Source: Variovorax sp. N23 (GTDB lineage: Bacteria; Pseudomonadota; Gammaproteobacteria; Burkholderiales; Burkholderiaceae_C). Taken from it: a stretch of DNA of 55,288 nt. This document shows positions 16,280 through 25,211 of this stretch, piece after piece. Position numbers and translations under genes: made by a program. Every line of letters begins with the position of its first letter. Position 1 is the first letter of the stretch. The notes beneath the pieces are model-generated. The model ran no database searches. It had not been told where the DNA came from and saw only the letters and a program-made list of their open reading frames with translations. Location of the stretch: NCBI RefSeq assembly GCF_025486315.1, contig NZ_JAOOPY010000024.1, forward strand, positions 1 to 55,288. Direction: 5' to 3'.

Positions 16280-17734
16280 TCAACCACCGAAGCCGGCGCT
16301 GCCGGCCAGCGTGCCCAGGCGCCGCAGGGCCGCGTCGAGCCCGTCGTCGTAGGGCCAGCCGCAGTTCAGCCGCAGGAAGCGGTCGCTGCGCGCGCTGTTC
16401 GAGAACAGCCAGCCCGGGGCGATCGCGATGCCTTCCTGCAGCGCGGCATCGAACACCGCGGCCGACGAGCAGCCCTCGGGCAACTCGACCCACAGCTGCA
16501 GGCCGCCCGGCGGCAGGTTCATGCGCGTGTCCTCGGGGAAGTAGGTCGCGATGGCCTCGGCCGTGCGCTCGCGCTGCCCGCGCAGGGCGGTGCGCAGGCG
16601 CCGCAGGTGGCGGTCGTAGGCGCCGGTGCCCATGAACTGCCCGGCGCCGAGCTGCGAGAGGATCTCGTTGTTGCGCGTCTGCGTGTACTTGAGCATCTCC
16701 ACGCGCGCCTGCCAGCGGCCGGCGGTGATCCAGCCCAGCCGCAGGCCGGGCGCCAGAATCTTGTGCATCGACGCGCAGTGCAGCACGTTGCCCGTGCGGT
16801 CCCACGACTTGAGCGCGCGCGGCGTGCCCTCGGCGTCGAGCAGCTCGGTGTAGGTGTCGTCCTCGATCAGCGCGATGCCGTGGGTGTCGCACAGCGTCAC
16901 CAGGCGTTCCTTGTGCGCGTCGGGCATCACGCTGCCCAGCGGGTTCTGCAGGTGCGGCACCACCACCAGGGCCTGGATGTCGCCGTAGGTCTGCACGGCG
17001 AGTTCGAGCGCCTCGATCGACAGGCCGGTCTGCGGGCTGGTCGGGATCTCCAGCGCGCGCAGGCCGAGGCTCTCGAGCACCTGCAGCAGGCCGTAGAAGG
17101 TGGGTGATTCGACGGCGATGGTGTCGCCCGGCTTGGCCACCGCACGCAGCGCGAGGTTGAGTGCCTCGATGCAGCCGTTGGTGACCAGCACGTCGTCCGG
17201 CGCGATCGCCATGCCGGCCGCCACCGCACGCTGGGCGATCACGCTGCGAAAGTGCGGGTCGCCCTGCAGCGGCGGCACGCTGGAGACGACGTCCGGCCGC
17301 AGGCGCAGGGCGCGCGTCATCGCGGCGCGCAGCTCCTCGGCCGGGTAGAACTGCGGCGCCGCACGGGCGATCGAGAGGTTCAGACGGACCTTGGCGGCGC
17401 GCCGCCGCGCCACGAAGTCCGACACCTGGCCGTGGATGCCCACGTACTGCGCCGGGTCCGGGCGCAGGCCGGCCAATGGCTCGTCCATCCGCGCCATGCG
17501 CAGGCGCTGCGGCTGCCGCACGAAGTAGCCGGAGCGTTCGCGCGCCTCGGCCCAGCCGTCGGATTCGAGCGTGCGGCACAGTTGCAGGGCGGTCGACAGG
17601 CTGATGTCGTGCAGCCGCATCAGGCTGCGCAGCGAGGGCATGCGCGCGCCCGGCTGCAGCGCGCCGGCCTCGATCGCGCCCCGGTAGTGGGTCGCGAGCT
17701 GGCGGTAGAGCGGCGGGGGCGTCGTCATGGACAT
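16280..17734 (-). CDS. MocR-type GntR regulator with aminotransferase domain
   Basis: A 484-residue fusion of an N-terminal GntR winged helix (LYRQLATHYRGAIEAGAL, then MPSLRSLMRLHDISLSTALQ) and a fold-type I PLP aminotransferase domain. PLP site residues include NPLGSVM, DDTYTEL and the Schiff-base Lys in SMHKILAPGLRLG. MocR proteins use the PLP domain as a sensor rather than as an enzyme. The start ATG 17734 is followed by a second ATG at 17728. The divergent neighbour is a small DUF2917-like protein, which could be a target. Confidence 0.92.
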   Translation of the reverse strand: MSMTTPPPLYRQLATHYRGAIEAGALQPGARMPSLRSLMRLHDISLSTALQLCRTLESDGWAEARERSGYFVRQPQRLRMARMDEPLAGLRPDPAQYVGIHGQVSDFVARRRAAKVRLNLSIARAAPQFYPAEELRAAMTRALRLRPDVVSSVPPLQGDPHFRSVIAQRAVAAGMAIAPDDVLVTNGCIEALNLALRAVAKPGDTIAVESPTFYGLLQVLESLGLRALEIPTSPQTGLSIEALELAVQTYGDIQALVVVPHLQNPLGSVMPDAHKERLVTLCDTHGIALIEDDTYTELLDAEGTPRALKSWDRTGNVLHCASMHKILAPGLRLGWITAGRWQARVEMLKYTQTRNNEILSQLGAGQFMGTGAYDRHLRRLRTALRGQRERTAEAIATYFPEDTRMNLPPGGLQLWVELPEGCSSAAVFDAALQEGIAIAPGWLFSNSARSDRFLRLNCGWPYDDGLDAALRRLGTLAGSAGFGG

Positions 17735-17903
17735 GGGCCGATGCTGGCCTGCGCTGGGGCCGCGCAACAGATGCAGATTCCTGGAAAGTGACCATAACAG
17801 AGGGTGCCGCGCCGCGTCTGTTCCGGTCACAACCGGGCCGCCTGTGCCTGTTGCGAGACGGCCTCGCGGCGGAGCATCGAGGCCTCGCTTCAAGGAGTTC
17901 CCG

Positions 17904-18227
17904 ATGACCTCGACCTCGACCCGGCCCTCGACGACACGCACCCTGCGGCTGCAGCGCGGCCAGGCCCTGCATGTGGCGCTCGACGCCGGCACCCGGCTGC
18001 AGGTGGCCGCGGGCGCGGTGGTGCTGCGCGAGCCGATGCGCTGGCTGGCCGATACCGTGGTGACGCCCACCATTCGGCTGGCCGAAGGCCAATGCCATGC
18101 GCTGGCGGCGGGCGGCGGCTGCGTGCTGGAGGCGGTCGATGGCGACGTCGAACTGTTGCAGCATGGGCCGGTGTCGCGCTGGCAGGGGCTGTGGCGCCGG
18201 TGGCGGCTGCCTGCGGCGCTCGCCTGA
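17904..18227 (+). CDS. DUF2917-like small protein
   Basis: A 107-residue protein with AAGGAG 6 bases before its ATG. The pattern of short beta strands (TLRLQRGQALHVAL, GTRLQVAAGAVVL, and GQCHALAAGGGCVLEAVDGDVEL) fits the DUF2917 family, likely a small cupin-like beta fold. The function is unknown. It is divergent from the MocR-type gene (169 bases between starts), which commonly indicates regulation by that protein. Confidence 0.65.
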   Translation: MTSTSTRPSTTRTLRLQRGQALHVALDAGTRLQVAAGAVVLREPMRWLADTVVTPTIRLAEGQCHALAAGGGCVLEAVDGDVELLQHGPVSRWQGLWRRWRLPAALA

Positions 18228-18275
18228 GCCACTGCACATGGCCTATCCTGCGGTCATCCGATCCGACAGGACCCC

Positions 18276-18560
18276 ATGAAAAGCTCCACCCTCCTGCTCG
18301 CCGCATGCCTGCTCGCGGCCGTCGTCCCCGCCGCCGCGCAGGTTTCCGTGAACATCAACGTCGGCGACCAGGTTGCGCCGCGGCCGCCGCCCCCGCCGCG
18401 CCACGAGCGCATGCCCGGCCTGCGCGCCGGCCATGTGTGGGTGCCGGGCCATTGGCAATGGAATGGACGCGACTACGTCTGGGTGCGCGGCCACTACGAG
18501 GCACAGCGCTCCGAGCGCCGCCACTGCCCGCCCGGCCAGGCGAAGAAGGGCAACTGCTGA
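18276..18560 (+). CDS. Secreted YXWGXW-repeat protein
   Basis: A 94-residue exported protein with a signal peptide (MKSSTLLLAACLLAAVVPAAAQ), a proline-rich linker (APRPPPPPRHER) and one or two WxxGxW-type repeats (HVWVPGHWQWNGRDYVWVRG). This family is common in beta- and gammaproteobacteria and has no assigned function; it is probably periplasmic or outer-membrane associated. AGGA lies before the ATG. It converges with the M23-like lipoprotein gene. Confidence 0.85.
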   Translation: MKSSTLLLAACLLAAVVPAAAQVSVNINVGDQVAPRPPPPPRHERMPGLRAGHVWVPGHWQWNGRDYVWVRGHYEAQRSERRHCPPGQAKKGNC

Positions 18561-18578
18561 TGATCGCGTGCCGAAAAG

Positions 18579-19115
18579 CTACTGCATCCGGCCGCTGAGG
18601 TACGGCTCCGGGTCGACCGCCACGCCGGCCTTGCGGATCTCGAAGCGCAGCTTCACGCGGTCGGTGCCGCTCTGGCCCATCTCGGCGATCGGCTGGCCGC
18701 GTGCGACCTGATCGCCCTCGGCCACCAGGGCACGGCTGATGTGCGCATAGGCCGTGATGAAGTCGTTGTCGTGCTTGAGGATGACCATCGTGCCGTAGGC
18801 CGGCAGCGCGCTGCTCACCAGCACCACCTGTCCGGCGCGGGACGCGCGGATCGGGTCGCCCATGCGTCCACCGATGTCGATGCCCTTGTTCAGGTTGCCG
18901 TCGAAGCGCCCGATCACCGGGCCGGAGGCCGGCGCGCCGAAGCTGGCACCCGGCATGTCGCGCAGGCCGGGCGGCGTCGGTGCGGGTACGGGCACCGGCG
19001 GTGCGGGGGCCGGCGTCGGATAGCTGGGCAGCGGTGCCATGGGCGGTAGCGGCGTGGTGGTGCCGCAGGCAGCGAGGACGGCGGCCGCGACGGCCACCAG
19101 CGTCGAGCGGCGCAT
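18579..19115 (-). CDS. NlpD-like LytM (M23) lipoprotein without a full active site
   Basis: The 178-residue product has a lipoprotein signal (MRRSTLVAVAAAVLAACG), a long Pro-rich linker and a C-terminal LytM/M23 domain. The zinc ligands are degraded: NKGIDIGG replaces the HxGxD form and LRFEIR replaces HxEIR, although YAHIS is kept. Such degenerate domains (EnvC, NlpD) activate cell-wall amidases rather than cut peptidoglycan themselves, which is the likely role here. No LysM domain is present, unlike classical NlpD. In-frame ATGs at 19142 and 19154 are alternative starts; 19115 gives the cleanest signal peptide. Confidence 0.8.
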   Translation of the reverse strand: MRRSTLVAVAAAVLAACGTTTPLPPMAPLPSYPTPAPAPPVPVPAPTPPGLRDMPGASFGAPASGPVIGRFDGNLNKGIDIGGRMGDPIRASRAGQVVLVSSALPAYGTMVILKHDNDFITAYAHISRALVAEGDQVARGQPIAEMGQSGTDRVKLRFEIRKAGVAVDPEPYLSGRMQ

Positions 19116-19269
19116 CACGGACGGAAGAGGAAAGAGGTGCATGTTCGAGCCCATGGTGTGTGCAATGCCTTCTGGCGAGGTTCGTCGGCGTTCGATGGTT
19201 CCCTGTTCGACGCGATCATCGCGCCGATGTTCCGGGCCGGCGGCGGGGAAGTCCCTGAGTGGCGGCCGG

Positions 19270-19770
19270 CTATCGCGGCTTCGAAGGGTAGTCGTTCTCG
19301 ACCCAGGCCTCGGCGCTGGTGGCCGTGAGCTTGAAGGTCGGCGCCACGCGCGCTTCGCCGAGCGTCGTGCCCGATTCGTCCTGCGCGCTGAGCAGGCCAT
19401 GCGGGTTGTCCTCGTCGGGCACGATGCGCAGCGCCACGCGGATGCGCTCGGTGCCATGGCCGACGAACACATGCTTGTTGAGCTGCGCATGCAGCTGCTG
19501 CTCGTGACGGCGCAGCACCTCGTTGGCGGTCTTCACCAGCGTGTGGAAGGCCGGCGTGTCCAGTGGCTTGGGGTTCTTCTTGTCGCGGCCCATGGTCCAG
19601 GGGCCGACCAACGCGGGTTCGGGGTCGCCATGGCGCGTCATCGCGACGGCCCAGCCGTCGTCGTCCTCGTTCTTGATGATGCGGGCGGTCCACTGCTCGT
19701 CGCCCCACAGCGTGGGCGTCTGGATCGGTTCGGTGCCGGACTCGTCGGCGGTGCTTGAAATGTCGGTCAT
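19270..19770 (-). CDS. Conserved hypothetical protein (166 aa)
   Basis: I do not recognise a domain. The protein is acidic at the N-terminus (MTDISSTADESGTEP), has LWGDEQWTARIIKNEDDDGWAVAM with several Trp residues, and no signal peptide or membrane segment. It looks like an intact soluble protein with normal codon use. An in-frame GTG at 19797 could add 9 residues. It follows the glutaminase gene on the same strand with a 45-base gap and may be co-transcribed with it. Confidence 0.6.
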   Translation of the reverse strand: MTDISSTADESGTEPIQTPTLWGDEQWTARIIKNEDDDGWAVAMTRHGDPEPALVGPWTMGRDKKNPKPLDTPAFHTLVKTANEVLRRHEQQLHAQLNKHVFVGHGTERIRVALRIVPDEDNPHGLLSAQDESGTTLGEARVAPTFKLTATSAEAWVENDYPSKPR

Positions 19771-19815
19771 GAGGGGTCGAGTCTTGCACAGCTGCACGAC
19801 GCGGCGCCGAGCGGC

Positions 19816-20730
19816 TCAGAACACCGACAGCCCGGTCTTCGCGACGAACAGTTCCAGCGCCTTCAGGCCGAGCAGCGAATTGCCCGTGGTGTCGAGCGCC
19901 GGCGACCACACGGCCAGCGTGAGGTGGTCGGGCACCACGGCCACGATGCCGCCGCCCACGCCGCTCTTGCAGGGCAGGCCGATCGAGAAGGCCACGTCGC
20001 CGGCCGCGTCGTAGGTGCCGCAGGTGAGCATCAGCGCGTTGAGGCGGCGCGTCTGGCGCTCGGTGCAGACGGCGGGGCGCCCGCCGAGCGGATGGGCGCC
20101 GTCGCGACTCAGGAAGGCCGCGGCGCGCGCCAGCTGCAGGCAGGTCATGCGCAGCGCGCACTGGTGGAAGTACACATCGAGCGTCGGCGCGACGTCGTTG
20201 TCGATCTTGCCGAAGCTCTTCATGAAGTTGGCCAGCGCGTAGTTGCGGTAGCCGGTGGCGGCCTCCGACGCGGCCACCTCTTCGTCGAAGGCGATCGGCT
20301 CGCCCGCCAGGTCGCTCATCAACGCGAGGATGTCGCGCTGGGCGTCGCCCTGGCTCAGCAGCCGGTCGGCCACCGCGATGGCGCCGGCATTGATGAAGGG
20401 GTTGCGCGGTTTGCCTTGCTCGTTCTCGAGCTGCACCAGCGAGTTGAAGGGGTTGCCCGAAGGCTCGCGGCCGATGCGCTGCCACAGCGCGTCGCCCAAG
20501 CGGCGCATTGCCAACGTGAGCGTGAAGAGCTTCGAGATGCTCTGGATGGAGAAGGGCACGGCCGCATCGCCGGCACAGGCCTCCTGCCCGTCGCAGGTGC
20601 GCAGCGCGATGCCGAAGTGCAGCGCCGGCACGCGCGCCAGTGCCGGGATGTAGCTGGCCACCGTGCCGGCGCGCCCGAGCAGGGGGCGCAGTTCGGCGTC
20701 GATCTCGTCGAGGACGGGCTGGAAGTTCAT
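19816..20730 (-). CDS. glsA: Glutaminase
   Basis: Beta-lactamase-fold glutaminase that converts glutamine to glutamate and ammonia in the cytoplasm. The 304-residue product matches the family length. The catalytic S-x-x-K pair is Ser64 and Lys67 in FSIQSISKLFT; further family motifs are EPSGNPFNSLVQLE, NPFINAGAI, and CKSGVGGGI. It lies 22 bases downstream of the ArsB/SLC13-type permease gene on the same strand, and the three genes from the EamA exporter to glsA could form one transcript. Confidence 0.95.
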   Translation of the reverse strand: MNFQPVLDEIDAELRPLLGRAGTVASYIPALARVPALHFGIALRTCDGQEACAGDAAVPFSIQSISKLFTLTLAMRRLGDALWQRIGREPSGNPFNSLVQLENEQGKPRNPFINAGAIAVADRLLSQGDAQRDILALMSDLAGEPIAFDEEVAASEAATGYRNYALANFMKSFGKIDNDVAPTLDVYFHQCALRMTCLQLARAAAFLSRDGAHPLGGRPAVCTERQTRRLNALMLTCGTYDAAGDVAFSIGLPCKSGVGGGIVAVVPDHLTLAVWSPALDTTGNSLLGLKALELFVAKTGLSVF

Positions 20731-20752
20731 GGGGCGATTCTCCGGGGCCGGC

Positions 20753-22033
20753 TCAGCCCCACAGCCGGTGCTGCAGGACCAGCGCGCCCAGCGCGCCGGC
20801 CAGCGCCAACGGCATCGCGACGACGCCCACGCGCAGGAACTGCCAGGCCGTCACGTTCTCGCCTTCGCGCCGGATCGCGACCAGCCACAGCAGCGTGGCG
20901 AGCGAGCCGGTGAGCGACAGGTTCGGCCCGAGGTCGATGCCGATCGCCACCGCGCTGCGGATCAGCGGCGAGGCGTCGGCGCTCGCCAGCACCGAACCGG
21001 CGATCAGACCGGCCGGCAGGTTGTTCATCAGGTTGCACAGCAGGGCGACGAGCGCGCCGGTGCCGATGGCGGTGCCGGCCGGCGCGGCGTCGGCAGCATT
21101 GCGCAGCGCGTGGCTCAGCAAGGGGATCAGGCCCGAATGCACCAGCCCCTCGACTAGCACGAAGAGGCCGGCGACCAGAGCCAGCACGCTCCACGACACG
21201 CCGCGCAGCAGCGCCCACGGCGCGCTGCGTTCGCGCAGCAGCACGCCGATGCAGGCCAGCGCGCTGGCGCCCAGCGTCATCGCGCCGAGCGGGCCGTCGA
21301 GCGCGGACGTGACGACCAGCACCACCGCGACGATCGCGATGCCCCAGCCGGCCCAGCGCCCGCCGGTGGAGAGCACGGGTTGTTCGATGTCGCGTGCGAT
21401 CGGCGCGGCCAACGCATCGCGCTGCAGCCAGCGCAGCACCGCGTAGGTGACGACGATCGACGCCACCGAGGCCAGCGCGAACTGCGCGATCCACGTGCCC
21501 AGCGGCGGCAGATGCGCCCCAAAGATGACGAGGTTGGCCGGGTTGGAGATCGGCAGCACGAAGCTCGCGGCGTTGGCGATGAGGGCGCAGGCTAGCAGGT
21601 AGGGCAGGGGCTTGGCGCCGGCCTTCCTCGCTGCCGCGTAGACGGCCGGCGTGAGCACCACAGCGGTGGCGTCGTTCGACATGAAGACCGTCACCACCAC
21701 GCCGATGGCGTACACGCCGAAGAAGAGCCGCGGCGCCGAGCCGCGCGCATGGTGCACCGCGCGCGCGGCGAGAAAGTCGAACAGCCCCTCGCGCCGCGCG
21801 AGCTCCGAGATCAGCATCATCCCGGTGAGGAAGAGGTACACGTCGAGGCCCTTGCCGACCGCGTGCAGCGCCACGCGCCACGGCAGCAGTTGCGCGGCCA
21901 CCAGCAGCAGCGCGCCGGCCACGGCCCACACCGCCTCCGGCCAGCGGCCGGGCCGAAGGATCACGGCGGCGGTGGCGAGCGTGGCGATGGCCCAGGTGGC
22001 GAGGTGGGCGGGGGGAATGGACGTGAGCGTCAC
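20753..22033 (-). CDS. ArsB/SLC13-type ion transporter permease
   Basis: A 426-residue inner membrane protein of the ion transporter superfamily (ArsB, NhaD, SLC13), with about 11-12 membrane segments. Two pseudo-symmetric motifs are visible: FMSNDATAVVLTPAV and LMNNLPAGLIAGSVLAS. Although ArsB-like, no ars regulator or reductase is nearby, so arsenite export is not supported; anion or dicarboxylate transport is equally possible. The start is GTG 22033, which overlaps the stop of the upstream EamA gene (GTGA), so the two are translationally coupled. Confidence 0.82.
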   Translation of the reverse strand: MTLTSIPPAHLATWAIATLATAAVILRPGRWPEAVWAVAGALLLVAAQLLPWRVALHAVGKGLDVYLFLTGMMLISELARREGLFDFLAARAVHHARGSAPRLFFGVYAIGVVVTVFMSNDATAVVLTPAVYAAARKAGAKPLPYLLACALIANAASFVLPISNPANLVIFGAHLPPLGTWIAQFALASVASIVVTYAVLRWLQRDALAAPIARDIEQPVLSTGGRWAGWGIAIVAVVLVVTSALDGPLGAMTLGASALACIGVLLRERSAPWALLRGVSWSVLALVAGLFVLVEGLVHSGLIPLLSHALRNAADAAPAGTAIGTGALVALLCNLMNNLPAGLIAGSVLASADASPLIRSAVAIGIDLGPNLSLTGSLATLLWLVAIRREGENVTAWQFLRVGVVAMPLALAGALGALVLQHRLWG

Positions 22034-22932
22034 GCGGCGCTCGCCTTTCGGTTCACCAGCAGGATCCCCACGCCCACCCCCAGCAGCGCCAGCACGAGCT
22101 GCACCGTGAGCGGCTCCTTGAGCAGCACCACGCCGAACACCAGCGCGAACAGCGGCGTGAGGAAGGTGAAGGACGAGATGCGCGTGGCCGGGTAATGCCG
22201 CACCAGCCACATCCACGCCAGGTAGGTGGCGAAGGCGCCGATGACGGTCTGCAACGCGATCGAGAACCAGGCGTAGCCCGAGTACGACCAGCCGCGTTGC
22301 TCACCGAGCAGCAGCGACATCAGGGGCGAGGCCGCGGCGGTGACGGCGATTTGATAGAAGAGCGCCTTCTCGGCGGTGGCCGTCGCCATCTTCGTGGTGC
22401 GCAGCGCCAGCGTGGTCAGGCCCCACAGCAGGCCGGCCAGCAGCGCGAGGGCATCGCCGCGCAACTGCGTGGCGCCGGCCGGGTGCGTGAAGCTCTCGCT
22501 GAAGGCGAGTACCACGCCCGCGAAGGCCAGCGCCAGGCCGAACCATTGCGCGCCGCGCAATTTCTCGGCGGGCACGAAGCGCGGCAGCAGCAGCGCCACG
22601 GTGAAGGGCGCGCAGTACAGGAAAACCGTCAGCCGCGACGCGCTGGTGTACTGCAGGCCGGTGTAGATGCAGAGGAATTCGCCGGAGAAGAGCAGGCCGA
22701 CCAGCAGGCCGCTCCACAGCGTGCCGTCGCGCTCGAACAGCTTCACGCCGCGCGCCAGGCACCACAGCATCAGCAGCACCACCGCGCCGGTCATGCGGAT
22801 GGTGGCCTGCCACATCGGCGGCACCTCGACCACGGTGGTCTTGATGAGGATCTGCTGCAGGCCCCAGAAGGCGCAGCACGCCACGAGGATCGTGGTGGCA
22901 CGGGGGTCGAGGTGGGGCTTGCGGTCGGTCAT
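22030..22932 (-). CDS. EamA/DMT-family transporter
   Basis: A 300-residue drug/metabolite transporter superfamily protein with ten hydrophobic segments in two EamA repeats (WGLQQILIKTTV in the first, WGLTTLALRTTK in the second). Members usually export amino acids or metabolites. The C-terminal segment SFTFLTPLFALVFGVVLLKE is the standard end of the second repeat. ATG 22932 gives the expected short polar N-terminus. It is followed directly by the ArsB-like permease gene with a 4-base overlap. The substrate is unknown. Confidence 0.88.
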   Translation of the reverse strand: MTDRKPHLDPRATTILVACCAFWGLQQILIKTTVVEVPPMWQATIRMTGAVVLLMLWCLARGVKLFERDGTLWSGLLVGLLFSGEFLCIYTGLQYTSASRLTVFLYCAPFTVALLLPRFVPAEKLRGAQWFGLALAFAGVVLAFSESFTHPAGATQLRGDALALLAGLLWGLTTLALRTTKMATATAEKALFYQIAVTAAASPLMSLLLGEQRGWSYSGYAWFSIALQTVIGAFATYLAWMWLVRHYPATRISSFTFLTPLFALVFGVVLLKEPLTVQLVLALLGVGVGILLVNRKASAA

Positions 22933-22981
22933 GGGTCTGGGTGGCGCGCGGGAGGTCGGCCCGGGATCGTAGCTGCCTGTC

Positions 22982-23935
22982 TCAGACGGCGAACTTCGCC
23001 GCCGCCAGCGGCGAGCCGGCACCCTCGAAGCGCTTGCCGATGGCGGTGAGCTGCGCCTCCAGGAACTCCAGAAACATCCCCATCGCGACCGTTGTGGTCT
23101 GGCCGCTGCGCTGGTACAGGCAGTCGTGCGACCAGGCGCCGGTGTCTGCCAGGCCTTGCCACGCGAGCACGCCAGCGGCCACGTCTTCCGCCACGTTCTC
23201 GGGGATCAGGAAGCCGATGCCCACGCCGGTGCGTACCAGGCGCCGCACCATGGCCACCGAGCTGGTCTCGACGAGCGGCCGTGCCTTGCGGTGCTCGCGA
23301 TGGTCGATCTGGTCGACCATCGCGCGCAACTCGGTGTCGGGCGTCATGAGGATCAACGGATGGTCGAGGCAGTCGCGCAGCCGCGGCGCGCGGCCCAGGT
23401 GCGTGAGCGCATGGCCGGGCGGCGTGACCAGGCCCAGTTGCTGCGCGAAGCCGCGCACCTCTTCCACGCCCGGCGGGGGCTTCCGGCGCAGGCAGAAGCC
23501 GATGTCGGCCTCGCCGGCGGCCACCCACTTGAGGATGTTCTCGCCGCTGCCCGAGCGCACGCTGTAGGTCACGCCGGGGTAGCGCTGCATCGCGATCTCG
23601 ATCACGTCGGGCACCAGTTGCTCGGCCGACGAATGCGACACCGCCAGGCTGATGTGGCCGCGCCGCAGGGCGCGCAGGTCTTCGACGTGGGCCAGCGCGC
23701 TGTCGAAGTCGCGCTGGCTGCGGCGCACCGCCGCCACCATGATCTCGCCCGCGCTGGTGAGCTGCATGCCGCGCGGCAGGCGGTCGAACAGCGGGGTGCC
23801 GACCTGCTCCTCGAAGTTGAGGATCTGCTGGTGCACCGCGGCGGCGGTGAGGTGCAGCGACTCGGCCGCCTTGCGGATGGAGCCGCGTCGCGCGACCTCG
23901 TCGAAGCAGCGGAAGGACTGGGAAATGGCGGCCAT
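22982..23935 (-). CDS. LysR-type regulator divergent from the arylsulfotransferase cluster
   Basis: A 317-residue LysR-family regulator with the winged helix at residues 5-63 (SQSFRCFDEVARRGSIRKAA, then LTAAAVHQQILNFE) and an effector domain. The divergent arrangement with the arylsulfotransferase-like gene (129 bases between starts, locally AT-rich) suggests it controls that operon. Its signal is probably the imported substrate or a breakdown product (inferred). Confidence 0.92.
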   Translation of the reverse strand: MAAISQSFRCFDEVARRGSIRKAAESLHLTAAAVHQQILNFEEQVGTPLFDRLPRGMQLTSAGEIMVAAVRRSQRDFDSALAHVEDLRALRRGHISLAVSHSSAEQLVPDVIEIAMQRYPGVTYSVRSGSGENILKWVAAGEADIGFCLRRKPPPGVEEVRGFAQQLGLVTPPGHALTHLGRAPRLRDCLDHPLILMTPDTELRAMVDQIDHREHRKARPLVETSSVAMVRRLVRTGVGIGFLIPENVAEDVAAGVLAWQGLADTGAWSHDCLYQRSGQTTTVAMGMFLEFLEAQLTAIGKRFEGAGSPLAAAKFAV

Positions 23936-23953
23936 CGGCGGACTGTACGTAAT

Positions 23954-23983
23954 TTGCTAACGCGCTGTTCAAAAGAATTAGAT
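23954..23983 (+). promoter_or_regulatory. Candidate sigma-70 promoter of the arylsulfotransferase operon
   Basis: TTGCTA and TTAGAT with an 18-base spacer, in an unusually AT-rich patch between the divergent LysR gene and the TTG start at 24065. The fit to consensus is moderate and the assignment rests on position. Confidence 0.35.
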
Positions 23984-24064
23984 TTTCCAGACGCGAACAA
24001 GCGCCTAGATTCCGCTCCATTGCAGGGCTGCAACGGTGCGGCCCGCCATCCCCAGGAGCTTCCC

Positions 24065-25180
24065 TTGACCACCACCGTCGACCAAGTCACCCAGCGCCGC
24101 CGCGGCGTCGGCCTCATCGCCCACGACCCGGCCGCGTCCGCCGGCGGCTACACGCTGATCGCGCCGCAGACGGCCGACGGCAACGTCTACCTCGTCGGCA
24201 TGGACGGCGGGGTGGTGCACCAGTGGAAGATGCCGCTGCGCGCCGGCCGCCACGCGGTGATCCTGCGCAACGGCAACATGGGCTACAACGGCAACCATGC
24301 GAATTCGCCGGACCTCTACGCGGCCTGGTCGATGTGGCACGGCGGCGATTTCTCCGAAGTCACGCCCGAGGGCGAGGTCGTCTGGCACTACGAAGACCCG
24401 ACCCATCACCACGACGCCAAGTGGCTGGCCAACGGCAACCTCCTGTATGCCGCCTGCGCGCCCGTGCCCGCCGGTTTCGCCGAGCGCGTGCCGGGCGGCA
24501 CAGCGCACGGTCCCGGCGAAACCATGGTCGGCGACGTGATCCGCGAGGTGAACCGCGCCGGCGAGCTGGTCTGGGAATGGAAGTCGTGGGAACACCTGAA
24601 GCCGGAAGACTTCCCGATCCACCCGGGCTTCGGCCGCTACCACTGGCCGCTGGTCAACGGCCTCGACATCGATGCCGAAGGCCGCGTGCTGATGAGCCTG
24701 CGCACCACGGCCGGCATCATCGGTGTCGACAAGGCGAGCGGCGACGTCCAGCTGCACATCCCGCCGAGCGTGGTGTCGCACCAGCATGCGCCGCAGGCGC
24801 TGCCCAACGGCCACATCCTTGCCTTCGACAACGGCAACTTCCGCACCGGCGCGCATGTCGCGTTCTCGCGCGTGCTGGAGATCGACCCGACCGACAACCG
24901 CGTGGTCTGGGCCTATGCCGACGAGATGGTGAACGCCTTCTACACGGCCTTCATGGGCAACGCCCAGCGACTGTGGAACGGCAACACGCACATCACCGAG
25001 TCGGCCACCGGCCGGCTGTTCGAGGTGAACCCCGAAGGCGAAGTGGTGTGGGAATACATCCTGCCGTGGTTCGCCGAATACCCCGATGCCGCTGCCCGCA
25101 AGACGGGCCCCGGCCGGCTGAACAGCGTGTTCCAGACCTGGCGCTACGCGGCCGACCAGTTGCCCTGGCTCAAGGCCTGA
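24065..25180 (+). CDS. Arylsulfotransferase-like (ASST) beta-propeller protein
   Basis: A 371-residue protein of the arylsulfotransferase superfamily, a six-bladed propeller with repeated blade motifs such as GGVVHQWKMP, GEVVWHYEDP, GELVWEWKSW and GEVVWEYILP. Conserved His-rich loops include HHHDAKWLANGNLL and SHQHAPQALPNGHIL. Characterised bacterial ASSTs are periplasmic and move sulfate between phenols; this protein has no signal peptide, so it is probably cytoplasmic and its reaction is unknown. The start is TTG 24065: AGGAG lies 6 bases upstream and no ATG fits. It opens an apparent operon with an ABC importer and an oxygenase. Confidence 0.82.
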   Translation: MTTTVDQVTQRRRGVGLIAHDPAASAGGYTLIAPQTADGNVYLVGMDGGVVHQWKMPLRAGRHAVILRNGNMGYNGNHANSPDLYAAWSMWHGGDFSEVTPEGEVVWHYEDPTHHHDAKWLANGNLLYAACAPVPAGFAERVPGGTAHGPGETMVGDVIREVNRAGELVWEWKSWEHLKPEDFPIHPGFGRYHWPLVNGLDIDAEGRVLMSLRTTAGIIGVDKASGDVQLHIPPSVVSHQHAPQALPNGHILAFDNGNFRTGAHVAFSRVLEIDPTDNRVVWAYADEMVNAFYTAFMGNAQRLWNGNTHITESATGRLFEVNPEGEVVWEYILPWFAEYPDAAARKTGPGRLNSVFQTWRYAADQLPWLKA

Positions 25181-25211
25181 AATCTTCGTTCAACTTCTTT
25201 CGCAATCGCCA

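Noticed and set aside
20753..22033. Arsenic resistance operon
   Set aside because: The permease is ArsB-like, but no arsR, arsC or arsA is nearby, and its partners are an EamA exporter and glutaminase.
23126..24064. A long upstream extension of the arylsulfotransferase frame
   Set aside because: It runs antisense through the whole LysR gene. The TTG at 24065 has a good ribosome site and fits the domain.
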